Source of the DNA: Ophiobolus disseminans | Lineage: Eukaryota > Ascomycota > Dothideomycetes > Pleosporales > Phaeosphaeriaceae | Direction of reading: 5' to 3' | Assembly (NCBI GenBank): GCA_010093685.1 | Contig: MU006221.1 | Coordinates: 1,209,491-1,273,490 of the forward strand | Length of the DNA stretch: 64,000 nucleotides | Shown: piece after piece, positions 22,167 to 33,700 of the stretch | Position numbering within the stretch: the stretch's first letter is position 1 | Layout of the letters: every line of letters begins with the position of its first letter | Notes under the pieces: model-generated | Databases searched by the model: none | Told to the model about the DNA's origin: nothing | The model's input: only the letters and a program-made list of their open reading frames with translations | Position numbers and translations under genes: made by a program

Positions 22167-22307
22167 CTGGGGTTCGGCCAAGGCCACTGTCACCAATCTC
22201 ATGACATCTGCGGATTGTCGGACCACAGAAATATGCTAGAGGTGCCAACGTAATGAAGTATAGATGAAGTGCACTCTCATCGTGGGGTAGTCTGGGGTAC
22301 TGTGGAG
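22167..22307. promoter_or_regulatory. Cluster of CreA-type carbon repression sites
   Basis: Four matches to the CreA consensus SYGGRG lie on the plus strand: CTGGGG 22167..22172, GTGGGG 22282..22287, CTGGGG 22292..22297 and GTGGAG 22302..22307. The last three are spaced exactly 10 bp apart, one helical turn. They sit 164-304 bp upstream of the GH7 start. CreA/CRE1 repression of cellulase genes is well established; binding here is inferred. Confidence 0.5.
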
Positions 22308-24492
22308 AGATCTGTGCACCAGTATGCCAGGGATCATTACCGCAAGTGAATGGTTCAGACGGAGGTAGCGCTGAAGCAGAATCAGTCCCCTTGCTACTAC
22401 GTAATATGTCCAGAGGGATTGATTGGCCATGGTCTGCAGTTCCTGAGTGCATCTGATCTTTATCAACTAGAGCCCCTATCGACGAAGGCAACAAGGAGGA
22501 TCAGCGCGTTTGGTCCGCGATAGCACATGACAGGTGTTAGTAGTTAGCTATGGCGTCGAAAGCGCTCTTGGACCTGTCCGCGATATGATATACTGATTTA
22601 TCAATGGACCTTTTGGCCTTTCCAGTAGCTCATTGCCCGCAGCGTTATCACCAGTGCAGCGCCATTCGTAACAATGTTATGAGTAAAGCTTCGCTATGTG
22701 CGAAGTTTTAGCGAGCATGTTTGCTCACGATGTTCCCTTTCGTCCTAGTGGTTTCAGTGCCCGGTTACAATAGATTACTTCACCCGCGCCAGGAACGCGT
22801 AGATTGTGGAACCCTTCTAGAAAGTTTTCCCGCGCTGTTTGTGGAAGGTAATCTATGGAAAAGGTCATGAGGCTCAGGATGTTTTCCTGGGCAACGGTTC
22901 TCAGCCTGAGACCAAGATTTCTTGCGTCTCTTGGTCGGTACGGTGGCGGTACATGTGATGAATACCATTGCCACTGAGTGATAATTGGCATGAAGGAGGC
23001 TGGGCCCGGCCAGTGTCTGAGTAGCTCTACAGCACCTGAAGGACTTCTACCCCGCAAAGAGAAGGATGATCCCTCCGGGGTTTTTCCATGCCGAAGCCAC
23101 AATTCCGGGGTGCATATCAACCCAATGTTGGGTGAAACTGAAAGATGCGTGACCTCAGCAACTGAGCGTCGGTACGAAACGTCGCTGTAAGACAAGATTT
23201 GGCATCGGCACCGAAGCTTCCGGCGCAGCCGGGACGAGATTCCTCAGGTGTAAGAACATCTGGCGCTAGAAGCTTGTGCGGCGCGCCCTGAAATCTTCGC
23301 AAAGTGGCATCGTCCCAGATCCTCGGATAGATTCCCGCGACCACCACCAGCCAGCCAGGGTCTTCCGGCCACAGACTTTTCAACCGCACCTTCGTCTTGA
23401 TACTTGTTTTGGATTTCCATGAACCGTACCATCGCCGTGTAACAATATTCTGGATGAAAGTCCATCATAGCGTTTGAAGCCATCATTTACCGGTGGTGGT
23501 TTTGCTGTTGCTGCGGTGGGATGTTGTCTGTCGTGGGCCCAAAGTCGAGTTCAGGCTAATCAATCTGCATCCGGCGAATCTAAACCCCGGCTACTTGAGA
23601 TGAATGCCCACCTTGCAGGTAGTGATGTTCAGGCTTTTTTATTGTCATCCAGGTATGTGGCCACAATGAACAGCATCTCGGCCAATAGTATTACTCTTTG
23701 TAAACGGGCACCGGGTTCGTGCAGTTGAGCCGCAAGTTCAGGAGGACCAGCTTCCTGGCAAACGCATGCTATCGATGCAGGCGGACAAGATACACCGTTG
23801 TGCGGCTCAGTCTCTTAGTTGAGGAGCTCATTTTCTGGCATGCGAATTGATGAAGTCATGTATTCGCCTCTGGTTCTGCAGAACGGCAGTCAAACTGTTG
23901 AGGAAACCTTGGTGAAGGTATGCAGCTCTGTGAATGAAGGCTCCGATGCAGTTCTGGAAACAAGGCAACTGCTAGAGTAAGCCGCAGGAGAATGTGATGT
24001 GTTTGATGTAGGACCAGTTGGCGAAGCACTAGAAAAATGTGTGTTCATCGCATCCTTCGACTAGTCACGCCGAGCAATCAAAGTGTGCGTAAAGAATCAT
24101 TAGATGGTGGGTGTCAACGCTGAGGGGGCCGCTAGCAATGGAAGGAGTTTGGTGCCGCCACGTCTCAAGCTTGGCGTGGTGGCAATTCCCCTTTCCACTG
24201 GTCACGACAGCACTTTGAAGCTTTCGAGGTACTCAAATTCTGAACGAAAGTTCTAGTGGTATTACAACAAGCTTATATGTTCCAGACAAATTGTCTTAGG
24301 AAGATTCAATGGCCCTGGCAGCCTTGGGTTCATACCTCCTGAGGTCCCGGGATCGCTTCTTGAAAGTCTGGATCGCGATGGCATCACCGAAGTCCGCGGG
24401 GGTTTCAATATATGACGAGAATGGCTGACGACATTTTCCAAACGAGTCCTTTAATCGAACACCGGATCACAGGCTATGAAATCATACGCTAC
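22308..24492. other. 2.2 kb region without a supported gene; possible decayed coding segment at 22725..23390 (minus)
   Basis: Protein-like minus-strand text appears in two frames: SLWPEDPGWLVVVAGIYPRI (around 23350) and, from about 23000, HVPPPYRPRDARNLGLRLRT and ENILSLMTFSIDYLPQT. I could not join them with introns and recognise no family. The rest (23.5-24.5 kb) shows nothing coding. Confidence 0.35.
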
Positions 24493-25386
24493 TTAATAAC
24501 GAGAGACCGGCATCTCTAAAGGCTTCTGCGGCGCCGACAGCTCAATAGGCGGATGCGGCCCTTCCATCTCAACAGGTCGTAACTCATGAGTATACTTCTC
24601 CACCAAATTGTGTTCTCCCGATGCATAATCTGGCGGCCCTACTTCATGTGGATGCGCGGGTCGTCCTTTACCTCTCCTCCTCCACCAGAACACCAACGCT
24701 CCGATCAAAGAGACTCCTACGAGCGGTCCTATTACAGCACCAGCAATCCATGCTTTACTGGCCTGATCACCTGGCGGCGATGACGATGCTGTGGGGGTCG
24801 ATGCTATCGAGACGCTCGTACTTGAGGGTGTTGCAGTCGGCATGGATATACCTGGAGTGATTGTGCTCGAGGGTAAAGAGCTAGAAGATGTGGTTGTCGC
24901 AGCCAGTTCGCGATATACTGTGTGCGCAAGCCATCCCGTCCGGCATGCGTAGTTGAAGGCAGAAGGCGCAACCTTTGGCGATTTGGCAAAGATGGTCATC
25001 ACATCGCAGGTGAAGGGTTGCTGGCTATTTTCCACGTCAATAAGACATTTGCGCACGAATGACAGTCTCTGCTTACCAGCTTAGAGTCCTGCCGTCGTCA
25101 TAAGAAAGCGTGCCATTCGAACAGTCTGTCGCCAACGCACACCGCCCTAGAGTGTTGCAATCGCCTGCATACCGGCCGGATGTTACCCACGAGTATCCCG
25201 CGAGCAACGGTTCAGCTAGTCAAGTCAGCCTTGTTCGTACACGAGAACGAGAGCACCAGGAGCACTACTTGAGTCTGGCGCAACGTAATAGCCGATGAAT
25301 TTGGCGTCGACCCATCCCGTCACCATCTGCGATTCTACTGAAAAGATCCATTGAGAAAGAAAAACGAGTAAAGGGTAACGCTGCAT
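24493..25386 (-). CDS. Ser/Thr-rich single-pass membrane protein with Cys-rich ectodomain (copy 1 of 3 in window)
   Basis: Exons 25269..25386, 25077..25215 and 24493..25024 give 262 aa. A signal peptide (MQRYPLLVFLSQWIFSVESQ) leads to a Cys-rich part with GYSWVTSGRYAGDCNT, GRCALATDCSNGTLSYDDG and FTCDVMTIF. A Ser/Thr/Pro-rich stalk, one membrane helix (WIAGAVIGPLVGVSLIGALV) and basic WWRRRGKGR then lead to a cytosolic tail of about 65 residues. The layout resembles fungal wall sensors of the Wsc/Mid2 kind, but the Cys pattern is not a WSC domain. Genes of this shape also lie at 34712..35891 and 62229..63343. A role at the cell surface is inferred from topology only. Confidence 0.7.
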
Positions 25387-26783
25387 AATGCAAGACCTGA
25401 GCCAACTTTTGAAAGGATCAGAGACACCCCAGAGAGTGTAAGACAACTGAGCACAAAGATGACAGTGCGATCCGCGCGAGAATATCGCCTTCTTAACCAC
25501 ATCGACGGGAAACTTTGAAGTCCTGCATGATTCCCTAACATCTGCCTGCCGGCCTGAGATTGGGGTCGGAAACGACATGATTGGATTGGGTCGATTGTGG
25601 CGTAGGTAAGCCGTCCCACCAACCATCAATCTTAGGGTGCGACAACACATTTCGTTTATCTATGTTGGATTTCGCCCCTATCTTCGCAAACGGTCCTTCT
25701 CTGCTCGAGCTGAGGGACCGGAAAGCCTTGTACACGTGTCGTTGTAATAGGATTGTTGTGTCTTTGTGCAGCGACTGGCGCACGAAATGGCACAGTAGCG
25801 CGCAAATATGCTACCGATGAATGATGATCTATCGTAACGGGGAAATACTGTGTGCCCATACAAGCGTTTTGTGATGCTGCTTCAGCTGGACCGCACTTCA
25901 GCTTCTGTAACTCGGCAAATTATACGCTAACTGTCCAGTATTTGGTAATTTGTCGTTTTACGTGCATAGAAAAGACTATAGCACAGTTAGGAGCCAAGCA
26001 ATGTGTAAGAAACCTTCTCGTCTGCAGGCGTTTCAGCCTCGCGCTTCCTTGTCTTTGTCCTATTAGAGTTATAGAATTCTTCTTAATTTTCGTTGACCTT
26101 CTATAAATTCATCTCTCCTTTAAGCGGTCTTTTTCGCTGTGTTGCATCGTCTTATTCCACTCTCCGCCGGTCAACCTGGACTATACTCAGAGGCTTTTCC
26201 AATCGTTCTCTTCTTCTGCGTAGCTCTATACGCAAATGTCACTCGCAACCATAATATTACCAAATACAGTGCAGAGAAATAGACCTTTGCCTGCTAATGT
26301 CTAAAATGCAACTCGAAATTCAAGTGTATTGCAACTTCGGAATCGGCTAGACATTTTGTTATATCATAAAGCAGTACGATCAATCCAATTGCATGATCCG
26401 TATTAGTTACAGGTAATAAACGGATCAACATTTACCTAGGTGCCTTACCTGATGTTTCAGTAGCATTGGGTTCAAGAGCGATGTTAAACTCACTCGAGCT
26501 CAGACTACAACCGAGAAGGCCCATTACAGGTAAATTAACGTCAAACTTTACTGCACAGCTTGGTGCGCGGGGTTGCGTTGTATAATCATCCTGTCTCCGC
26601 TCTCTCACTTCATCGCACTCTATTAAGGAGCCTAGTGCTGGCCAACTGCGCCACCACTTCACCCTACTCTCTATTACCTACTCCGGCCAACCAACACTAC
26701 AGACCAAAGGTTTACATCAATTCAACTTCATGCAAGTGGGCAACTGACCCATACACCATACCGTTGCACAAAATTTGGCGATC
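25387..26783. other. 1.4 kb intergenic region, partly AT-rich
   Basis: The part about 25870-26450 is visibly AT-rich with TA-rich runs, unlike the flanking genes. I see no gene, inverted repeats or transposon domain text. It could be a relic altered by RIP-type mutation or simply a promoter region. Confidence 0.4.
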
Positions 26784-27622
26784 ATGTCTCCACCCATACC
26801 AAGTCGCCAATCTTCTGAGCTACTTCGCGACTCGGACATCGGAGACATGACCGACAAAAAGCATGAAAGAACCACATCCCCAAGTTCAAGCCCCAGACTC
26901 AAGCTCCAAATCAAGAAACGTAAAGTCACAGAGGACTCACAAGCGAGATAAGATAAAGACACAACTCCAGTACGCATCATTGACACCACGCCTTGACGCA
27001 AAATTTAACTCGTGGCACAGAACATCGACGACTTCGCAGCCCTCCTAGAGACGTACAAGAACCTGCAGTCAGAAAACATCAACCTGAAAGCACAAGCAGA
27101 CAAAACCGCCAGCTCCAACGACGCTCTCACCAACACCAAGACCAAGCTCAGCCACGCCGAGCAACGCAACACGCAGCTAGAAAAAGACAAGCAAACGCTC
27201 ATCAAAGAAGCTCATATCTTGAAAACCGACATAGAGCGCCTCCAGTACGAAAACACAGATCGATTCATGGACATCAACGCACTGGAGAAGAAACTCAACG
27301 CTGTGAAGGCGGAGTACAACCACATGAAGGCGGAGAAGTACGCGCTGGAGAACAAGAATGAGATCCGACCACCCGCAAAGCAGACATCGCAGCCAACAAC
27401 AATGTTCTCGCAAACAAAGTCCACGCCCAGGCAGAACAAATCAAAAGGCTTCAGGTCAAAGTCATTGAGCTAGACAGTGCAGCCTCCAAAGTGAAGGCGC
27501 TGGAAGACGAGAACAAGACTTTGAAAGCCCGCGTCGAGAGCCTCGAGACTGAGGTGCAGAAAGCGAGTGAGAAGCACGAGGCGTACACAACGCGCGTGAA
27601 GGCGTTTGCGGATGAGCTCTGA
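26784..27622 (+). pseudogene. Coiled-coil protein gene with an apparent 1-nt frameshift
   Basis: Exon 1 (26784..26919, MSPPIPSRQSSELLRDSDIG) ends in a basic segment (KLQIKKRK). An intron 26920..27039 (GTAAAG donor, CTTCGCAG acceptor) removes three in-frame stops and joins in frame. Exon 2 codes a long heptad-like coiled coil (LLETYKNLQSENINLKAQ and onward). Around 27357..27362 the coiled-coil text jumps to another frame: KYALENKNE continues as DPTTRKADIAANNNVLANK, then a heptad-rich tail ending KAFADEL at 27622. One extra G (GAGGATCCG instead of GAGATCCG) would join the two frames with no residue lost. No intron fits there. The lesion is either a real mutation or a base-calling error. Function unknown. 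Confidence 0.6.
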
Positions 27623-28150
27623 GGGCTGAGGGCTGAGGGTTGGGGTGGTACTGAAATGAAAAAGGATGGAGATGAAGGGGGATAGACATTGAGATGAGAC
27701 TGGGACTGAGACAAAGGATCTTACGTACCTGGATGATGATAGAAAAAGGGGACTGGGTGTGCTTGGCGGATGAAGATGCTTGGGAAAGAGATTGCTCGGG
27801 ACTTTTGACGAGAAAGAAATGATGGGGATGAAGACAGGGGAGAATAGTCCGGCATGGCTGTTCCAAAAGATACCCCACATGCCTTTTCTTTTGAGTGCAC
27901 ATATTGCAATGCAGTCTCTTTGAGTCATCACAAACCACCATCTGCACATGAAATGTGTCGAGATTCAAATGCGAATCATTCTCCACATCACACCCAGACC
28001 ATCTGGTCGCCGACTCTAGCAAGCCACAGAGCCCATGCCAAATAAAAGGAACCCTCCACCTCGTACCATTGGTTCATGTATATACAGTTCCACGTATCCG
28101 ATTGTGCCATTCTGCCCTCACTCTCACATTCCACACACTTTGTCGCTTCT
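27623..28150. other. Intergenic region, convergent 3' ends
   Basis: About 530 nt between the stops of the coiled-coil gene and the complex I subunit gene. Minus-strand open frames here are not supported by motif or splicing. Confidence 0.5.
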
Positions 28151-28585
28151 TTACTCCTTCTTAGCATCCGGATCAGGCAAAATACCCTCCGCTTCGAGTC
28201 TTCGTCGCGCCTCCTCTAGGGCCCAGGTTTGAATGCTGCAACAAAGAATATTAGCTTTATCCACTTCCACTTCACCCCTCAATCCCCCCAATTATCCCCT
28301 CCATAGACATCCCCCACCCCCATCCCTTCAAACGTACCTTGTATCTGGCTTAAACGCATACGCCACAACCGCCAACCCAGCACTCCCACAAAACCCCCAA
28401 TACATCAAGCCCTCCCACCCTTCCTTCTCGTACTTCTCCCCCGGCTTGACGCCAAACAGCCATCCGGTCGGCGGGTCGTAATGGCTCTCGTGGCCGCCCG
28501 AGCGGCGCGGCGCGGCGTGTGAGAAGGTGCGCACGGCGCGGGGCGCGCGGGCAAAGGTGCGCGCTGCGAGGCGGAGGGTGGACAT
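28151..28585 (-). CDS. Mitochondrial complex I ESSS/NDUFB11-like subunit
   Basis: Exons 28338..28585 and 28151..28235 (intron 102 nt, GTACGT donor, TTGTTGCAG acceptor) give 110 aa. The Arg/Ala-rich N-terminus (MSTLRLAARTFARAPRAVRT) is a mitochondrial presequence. The mature part has SHYDPPTGWLFGVKPGEKYE, a single membrane helix (YWGFCGSAGLAVVAYAF) and an amphipathic C-terminus with EEARRRLEAEGILPDPD. This pattern fits the ESSS accessory subunit of NADH:ubiquinone oxidoreductase, which sits in the membrane arm. The family name rests on my recall of fungal ESSS sequences. Confidence 0.75.
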
Positions 28586-29104
28586 TGTGTGTTTGTGTGC
28601 TGTGTGGTGTGGGGTCCGGGGGGACGCAATGGGGTGTTGAGATGTGATGTGGTGGTGATGGAGGTGCGGGTGAGGTGAGGGTTTCTTGGCGGCGGGAGGA
28701 TGGATGGGGGTTAGTTAGTGGCGTTGGCGTGGCGTGGCGTGGAACGCGCTAGGAAGGTGGCGCGACGTCAGAGGTTTAGTGTGGGAGGTGGGTTTATCAC
28801 AAGTACCTAGGTATAAACAAGAAGGTGAAAATGGGGAAATGTACATGTAGCAACTTTGAGGTGCTGACGTGCGAATACTCGGCGCCGTTGGAAAGGGTCT
28901 CAGATCGTTGTGCGTTAGAGATGCGCGTGTAACCATCTGCAATCGATGGGTGATGTGTATTGTGTAACTTGCCTAAATAGGCATGTTGTGTTCTATATGC
29001 TGTTCATACACATCCCATCCTGATGAAACATCGTTGTTCTGATTCCAGGAACGCCAGTGCTATGCAAAACGACTGTTCTGTTCAACGCCTGTGATGAGTG
29101 TACT
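28586..29104. other. Intergenic region, no gene seen
   Basis: About 520 nt. A short run of GTGGCGTGGCGT-type repeats lies near 28720-28742. No coding support. Confidence 0.5.
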
Positions 29105-30770
29105 TTATGCCGGGATAGGAACACGCCTCTCGTCTTCCGCATCCTTCATCTGCTCGTCGCTGTCGGGCTGGACAAAGGACAGATTCGCCAACGATTCAGA
29201 CGCTTCATCGACATCCGCTTCTTCCTTCTTCTCTTCGTTTGCCTGTCGTGCCTTCTCCGCCCTTTCCATCTCTGTGCGTTTCTTCTCGACTTCACCCAAT
29301 TCCGCCAACCGTGTAGCCGTCTTCGCAGCTTCCTCTTCCTCCTCCTTCTCCTTCTCAGCCTTCTCCAGCGCCTCAAACTCGTTGTCAATCTCGGCCTCAT
29401 CAAGAGGCTGATCAATCTCGTTGATGATGTTTGTGATTTCCTCAGTAGTGGCCATCTGCTCGTTGACGGCATCAACGACGCCTTGGACGCCTTCTGCGCC
29501 ACCGACCTTCTCGTTGAGACTCTTGAGCGCAACAGCGCCTGCGCGCATGGCCTCAACAATTCCGACTTGGTCAGATGCTTGCTGGAGTTGTGCGAAAATG
29601 GTCTCGAGTTGGAGAGCGACATCTGTGCGTTGGGCCAGCGCAGTCTCGGCAAGCTTCTTTGACCGAAGAGCTGCTTTGGCGCGAACCATCTGCTTCGAAG
29701 CTACTGCTTCCCGGGCGGCTGCGTCTGCAAGCGTGATTTTCTCGTGCAGGGGCTGAATCTGAGCATTGATGTTTGCCAGCGTATCGCGGAGGTTGGCGAT
29801 AGCTTCGTCTTCCTGTGTGATAGGCTCTGGTACAGCCTCGTGCTCAGGCTTGAACTTGATTGTCTGCGTGCTGTACGTTATTGCCTGCTTGTCCCTTGCT
29901 AGATGGACCAACATGATGTTCAAGTCGGTTGCTGTAAGCGGGGCAGTCGTGTTCAAGATGTTCGCGAAGCGTTTCATGAATTCGGCCCTTGAAAGTACTC
30001 GGTCCGCAGTCGACACATGCTCCTTCATCTTCTTTAGTATTTCATCCGCTGCCAGCTCGATGTTCTTTATCAACACAAAGTTCCCCGCACCAAGCTTCTG
30101 CGGTAACCCTGACGGCTTTCCTAGTACTCCAACTTGTCTCAGGCTCCATTGCAGAACCTTCCACGGTGAAGGCAGCCACGACCTGCTGTAGATGCTCTCT
30201 TTCGATTGCAAGAACTCATTCAAGGGCATCATCTCTTTGTTCTGCACCGCATCGTGAAAGACGGCCGGTAGACATGTAGGTTTTCCGTATTGTATATGTG
30301 TGAGGGCTTGTGCAAGCTCATCGGATGCCCGAATGTTCAGGAGATCGTGTGTGGCACCCTGTGTTGGGACGATGCCCGCTCGCGTTGCATCCGAAAGCGC
30401 TTTGATCCATGCGGATACGTTTGACTTGTAGCCGTCTGGGTTCAGCTCATGTTGTTGACCGAAGTCTGCATACAGAGACGACAGGCGGTACTGACTGCGA
30501 GGGTTAGCTTGTGCGACTACTGGCCCTTACTTCATGGCACTTTACTTACTTTTGGAAGGCTTCCTCATGGTCCAAGATGTACTCTAGCAGCTCCGTCATA
30601 TCGGGCTCCTTTGTTGGTTGCCAGAGTGTTGTGTTGTCGCCTTGGGTGCGGAACAAAACGCGCCTGCGCTGACGTCGCGTGGTTCCGCTATTGTAGATTG
30701 AGCCGAGGCGCGCGTGGGGGCCATCGTCTTCATCTCGCTCGCCAGTGTGTGCTAGTTTGCGCTTCAGCAT
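29105..30770 (-). CDS. CHMP7-like Snf7-family ESCRT-III protein
   Basis: Exons 30550..30770 and 29105..30494 (intron 55 nt, GTAAGT donor) give 536 aa. The N-terminal half (TELLEYILDHEEAFQ, then ADFGQQHELNPDGYKSNVSA, then PSPWKVLQWSLRQVGV) looks like the winged-helix region typical of CHMP7. The second half is a Snf7 core: IANLRDTLANINAQIQPLHE, then basic KAALRSKKLAETALAQRTD, the helix MRAGAVALKSLNEKVGG, and the acidic helix EEITNIINEIDQPLDEAEID. An acidic, Lys-rich C-terminal tail follows. CHMP7 recruits ESCRT-III to the nuclear envelope for membrane sealing and has endosomal roles. The assignment is by domain layout. Confidence 0.8.
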
Positions 30771-31149
30771 GGCGCAGAGCGGGGGCAGGATTTAGTTGAG
30801 AGTGATTACTGTCAAATACTGGCATTATTGGGTACGTATCGCCATGAAATCATTGTATCTAAAACCTCTTTTCCCTGCGCCTAAGAGGCAACCGGCGCGT
30901 GCTGGCCTTTCACCGCGCGACACGGACGCGTAGCAGCACATCAAGTACCCCACAGCGCGGGGTATGCTCAGGCTAGTGGAGACTGCGCTACCTCGCCGTT
31001 TCAAACCCATTACCACAATAGCTTCACTTTCCTTCAACCGTCTTTTTGGTCGTTACGAGTGAGCTCATCCCAAGTCCGAGCTATTCCTTTCGTCATGCAT
31101 GCGATTAGAGCTGCTGTCGCATTCTTAAACCAGTCTTCAACAAGCGAAT
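30771..31149. other. Intergenic region upstream of the CHMP7-like gene
   Basis: About 380 nt between this gene's start and the stop of GPN2, both on the minus strand. Nothing coding is seen. Confidence 0.5.
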
Positions 31150-32410
31150 TCATTTCTTGATGATATTCACACCATCGTCCTGCTTCTTCTCCATAAACTG
31201 CCTCATCTCTTCCAAGTCCTCCATATCGTCGTCCTCATCCTCCCCCTTCGTTGTCTTTGCTGGTTTCGGGCTCGGTTCGGTAGGGCGACTCTGTTGTGCA
31301 GCTTGTGGTGGATCGCGCATCTCTTTGCTCTCCTCTGCCCATGCTTTCCGCTCCTCTTCATCCATCTCATCTCGTCTGTCTAACCACCGTTCTTGCACGT
31401 CTCGGGCATCCATGGTCACGCCATCCTGGCGCATGGCCATTTGCCACACGGTCTCGTTTGCGCCCTCGATGCCACCAAGCGCATAGCCACCAGCACGGTC
31501 TATAGCCCGCAATAGAGCCATCATGCTCTTCTTGTCCTCGACCGCGAGCGTCTCGAATCCCACGAGCGCATGGTCCTCGACTAGCTCGACAATCGCCTTG
31601 TTAAGCGCCGAGTACTTTGAAGTTGGCTCATCGTCATCCATATCTGTATCGTCGCCGACGCCGGCTGTTGTTGGTCCCGGAATACCTGATGTCTGTTCTC
31701 GGTCGAGATGTGGAAGCAGATACTGCAGATCTTGCACCTCGGTGTAGTAGTCGAGGTTGAAGGGTAGGTTGGGGTAGTTTCGGAGGTTGTCGATCTTTGT
31801 GAGGACGTTTAACTGTGTCATCTCTAGCTGAAGCATGCTACGCAGGGCGAGCAGGAGTGAGGAGACATATAGTGAGGGTCGCGATAGGATGATGGAGTCG
31901 GTCAGGTTAACGACGACGAGCTGTGAGGGATTAGCTGGCTGTTAGTGGTAGCAGATAGTGGGCAATACTCGATACCCAAGCTTTTGAAGGCGAAAGAAGA
32001 TTTTGCGCAGGGAGCCGTGATGCGTGAAAAGCTCGACCTGTCCAGGGCAGTCAAAGAGGACGTAATCATCTGCGACCGGCTTAGCATTACTATGCATCTA
32101 TTCTAATAACATGTTGCGGACCTCCGAGCTCCTTCAGTCCCTCAGCCAGCCAGTCAAAGTTGTTCTCAAGCTCCTCCAGCGCATACAAGACACCCCCATT
32201 TGGGCCCAACGACTCTTGCTCCATGATCTCGTCGATGGTGACCAAGTCTCGCACGTCCACCGCGGGCTCATACGAAGTGTGATCGTTGGCGGGGTCGAGG
32301 TTCACGATGGAGCACTTGCGCTCGACAGCGCCCATGAACTGCTGCATGCCGTCGCAATATGTCGACTTGCCCGAGCCCGGTGGCCCAATAACCAGTTGCG
32401 CAAACGGCAT
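31150..32410 (-). CDS. GPN2: GPN-loop GTPase 2
   Basis: Exons 32122..32410, 31969..32069 and 31150..31920 give 386 aa. Motifs appear in order: P-loop GPPGSGKST, VNLDPAND, the family-defining GPN loop LGPNGG, switch region LFDCPGQVELFTHH, and TKID for base recognition. The first intron has a weak GTCCGC donor but the join KELG-DDYVLFDCPGQ is exactly what the family shows; the second intron (48 nt) is canonical. GPN2 works with GPN1/GPN3 in assembly and nuclear import of RNA polymerase II and in sister chromatid cohesion in yeast. The C-terminal acidic and Lys-rich extension (EDEDDDMEDLEEMRQFMEKK) is usual in fungi. It is divergent from BUB3. Confidence 0.92.
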
Positions 32411-32567
32411 CTCGGGTGTGTGGAGGATGTAAGAGGTTGAGAGAGCAAGGGAGCTATGGAAGGCTTACGCAGGAACATCGCTAGCGCCGTGATTTGTTTG
32501 GGGTGCGGAGGTCGCGCGGAGCTTTCTCGAGCCTCAATCCTCAACCCGGTTGCGCAACACCTCCATA
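32411..32567. promoter_or_regulatory. Short bidirectional promoter of GPN2 and BUB3
   Basis: Only 157 nt lie between the start codons of two divergent housekeeping genes. No TATA box is seen. Confidence 0.5.
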
Positions 32568-33700
32568 ATGTCCGGTATGTAATCGCAGCATACTGAGTAA
32601 CTCCGTAGTAGTCTTACTAATAGTATAGGCCAATTTGAACTCGCGCAAAACCCCACCGAGCCCATATCGTCCGTCAAGTTCTCGCCGACCACTCCCACGC
32701 GGCTGTTGGTGTCTTCCTGGGACCGCAATGTCTACCTCTACGACACCCACGCCGAGCCCGGCGGCAAGCTCCTGCAGAAGTTCGAGCATCGCGCACCTGT
32801 ACTAGATGTCTGCTTTGGACGCGACGACAATGAGGCCTTCACGTGTGGACTGGATTGGGAAGTTCGGAGGTACGACTTCACGCCCTCTCCCGCACCTGAC
32901 ATACTAATAATGGCAGAATCGACCTTGAAACTGGCCAGCAGGATGTAATGTCTACGCACGGCAATGGCGTCCGCAACATTCTCTACTCAGCACCACACAA
33001 CCTTCTCGTCTCCTCATCGTGGGACTCGACGCTCCATGTGCACGACCTCTCACGGCCAGGCGTCTTCGCCTCCATACCCCTCCCCTCGAAGCCCTTCTCG
33101 CTATCCGCGTCGGCCACAAAGCTCGTAGTCGCCATGGCCAGCCGAGCAGTCAACATCTACGAGCTCGACAAGCTCCTACAGGCTGCGAAGAGGGGAGGTG
33201 GAGAATCAGTAGACCTGGTGCCATGGCAGCAGAGAGAAAGCTCCATGAAGTACATGACGCGCGCAGTAGCCTGCATGCCCAACGACGCCGGCTACTCCAG
33301 CTCCAGCATCGAGGGCCGCGTAGCAGTAGAATGGTTCGACCCGTCCGACGAGTCGCAATCGCGCAAGTACGCCTTCAAGTGCCACCGCGCCACCATCGAC
33401 TCCCAGGAAGTCGTCTACCCCGTCCACGCCCTCGCATACCACCCCGTCCACGGCACCTTCGCAACAGGCGGCGGCGACGGCGTAGTCGCGCTCTGGGACG
33501 CCGTCGCGAAGAGGAGGATCAAGCAGTACCCAAAGTACCCCGCTAGCGTGCAGACCATCGACTTCTCGCCCGACGGCAAATTCGTCGCTGTGGGCGTCAG
33601 CCCCGGCTTCGAAGACGGCGTCGACGACGTGCCAGACGGCGCTATCAAGGTGTTTATCAGAGAGCTCAGCGCGACTGAAGCACAGAGCAAGAAGAAATAG
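32568..33700 (+). CDS. BUB3: Spindle checkpoint WD40 protein Bub3
   Basis: Exons 32568..32574, 32629..32869 and 32917..33700 give 343 aa. Exon 1 is only 7 nt (ATG TCC G), followed by a 54-nt intron with a perfect TACTAA branch point; the protein then reads MSGQFELAQNPTEPISSVKF. Bub3 marks include LLVSSWDRNVYLYD, VCFGRDDNEAFTCGLDWEVR, ILYSAPHNLLVSSWDSTLHV and near the end HPVHGTFATGGGDGVVALWD. Bub3 binds GLEBS motifs in Bub1 and Mad3/BubR1 and holds them at kinetochores. The length and the spacing of WD repeats match the family. The tiny first exon is easily missed. Confidence 0.92.

Noticed and set aside
22069..22494. Minus-strand frame of 141 codons upstream of the GH7 gene
   Set aside because: It covers the TATA box and CreA-like sites; no recognisable protein text.
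27462..28022. Minus-strand frame of 186 codons over the coiled-coil gene end
   Set aside because: Antisense to the heptad-coding exon and rich in Ser/Pro; no start context or motif.
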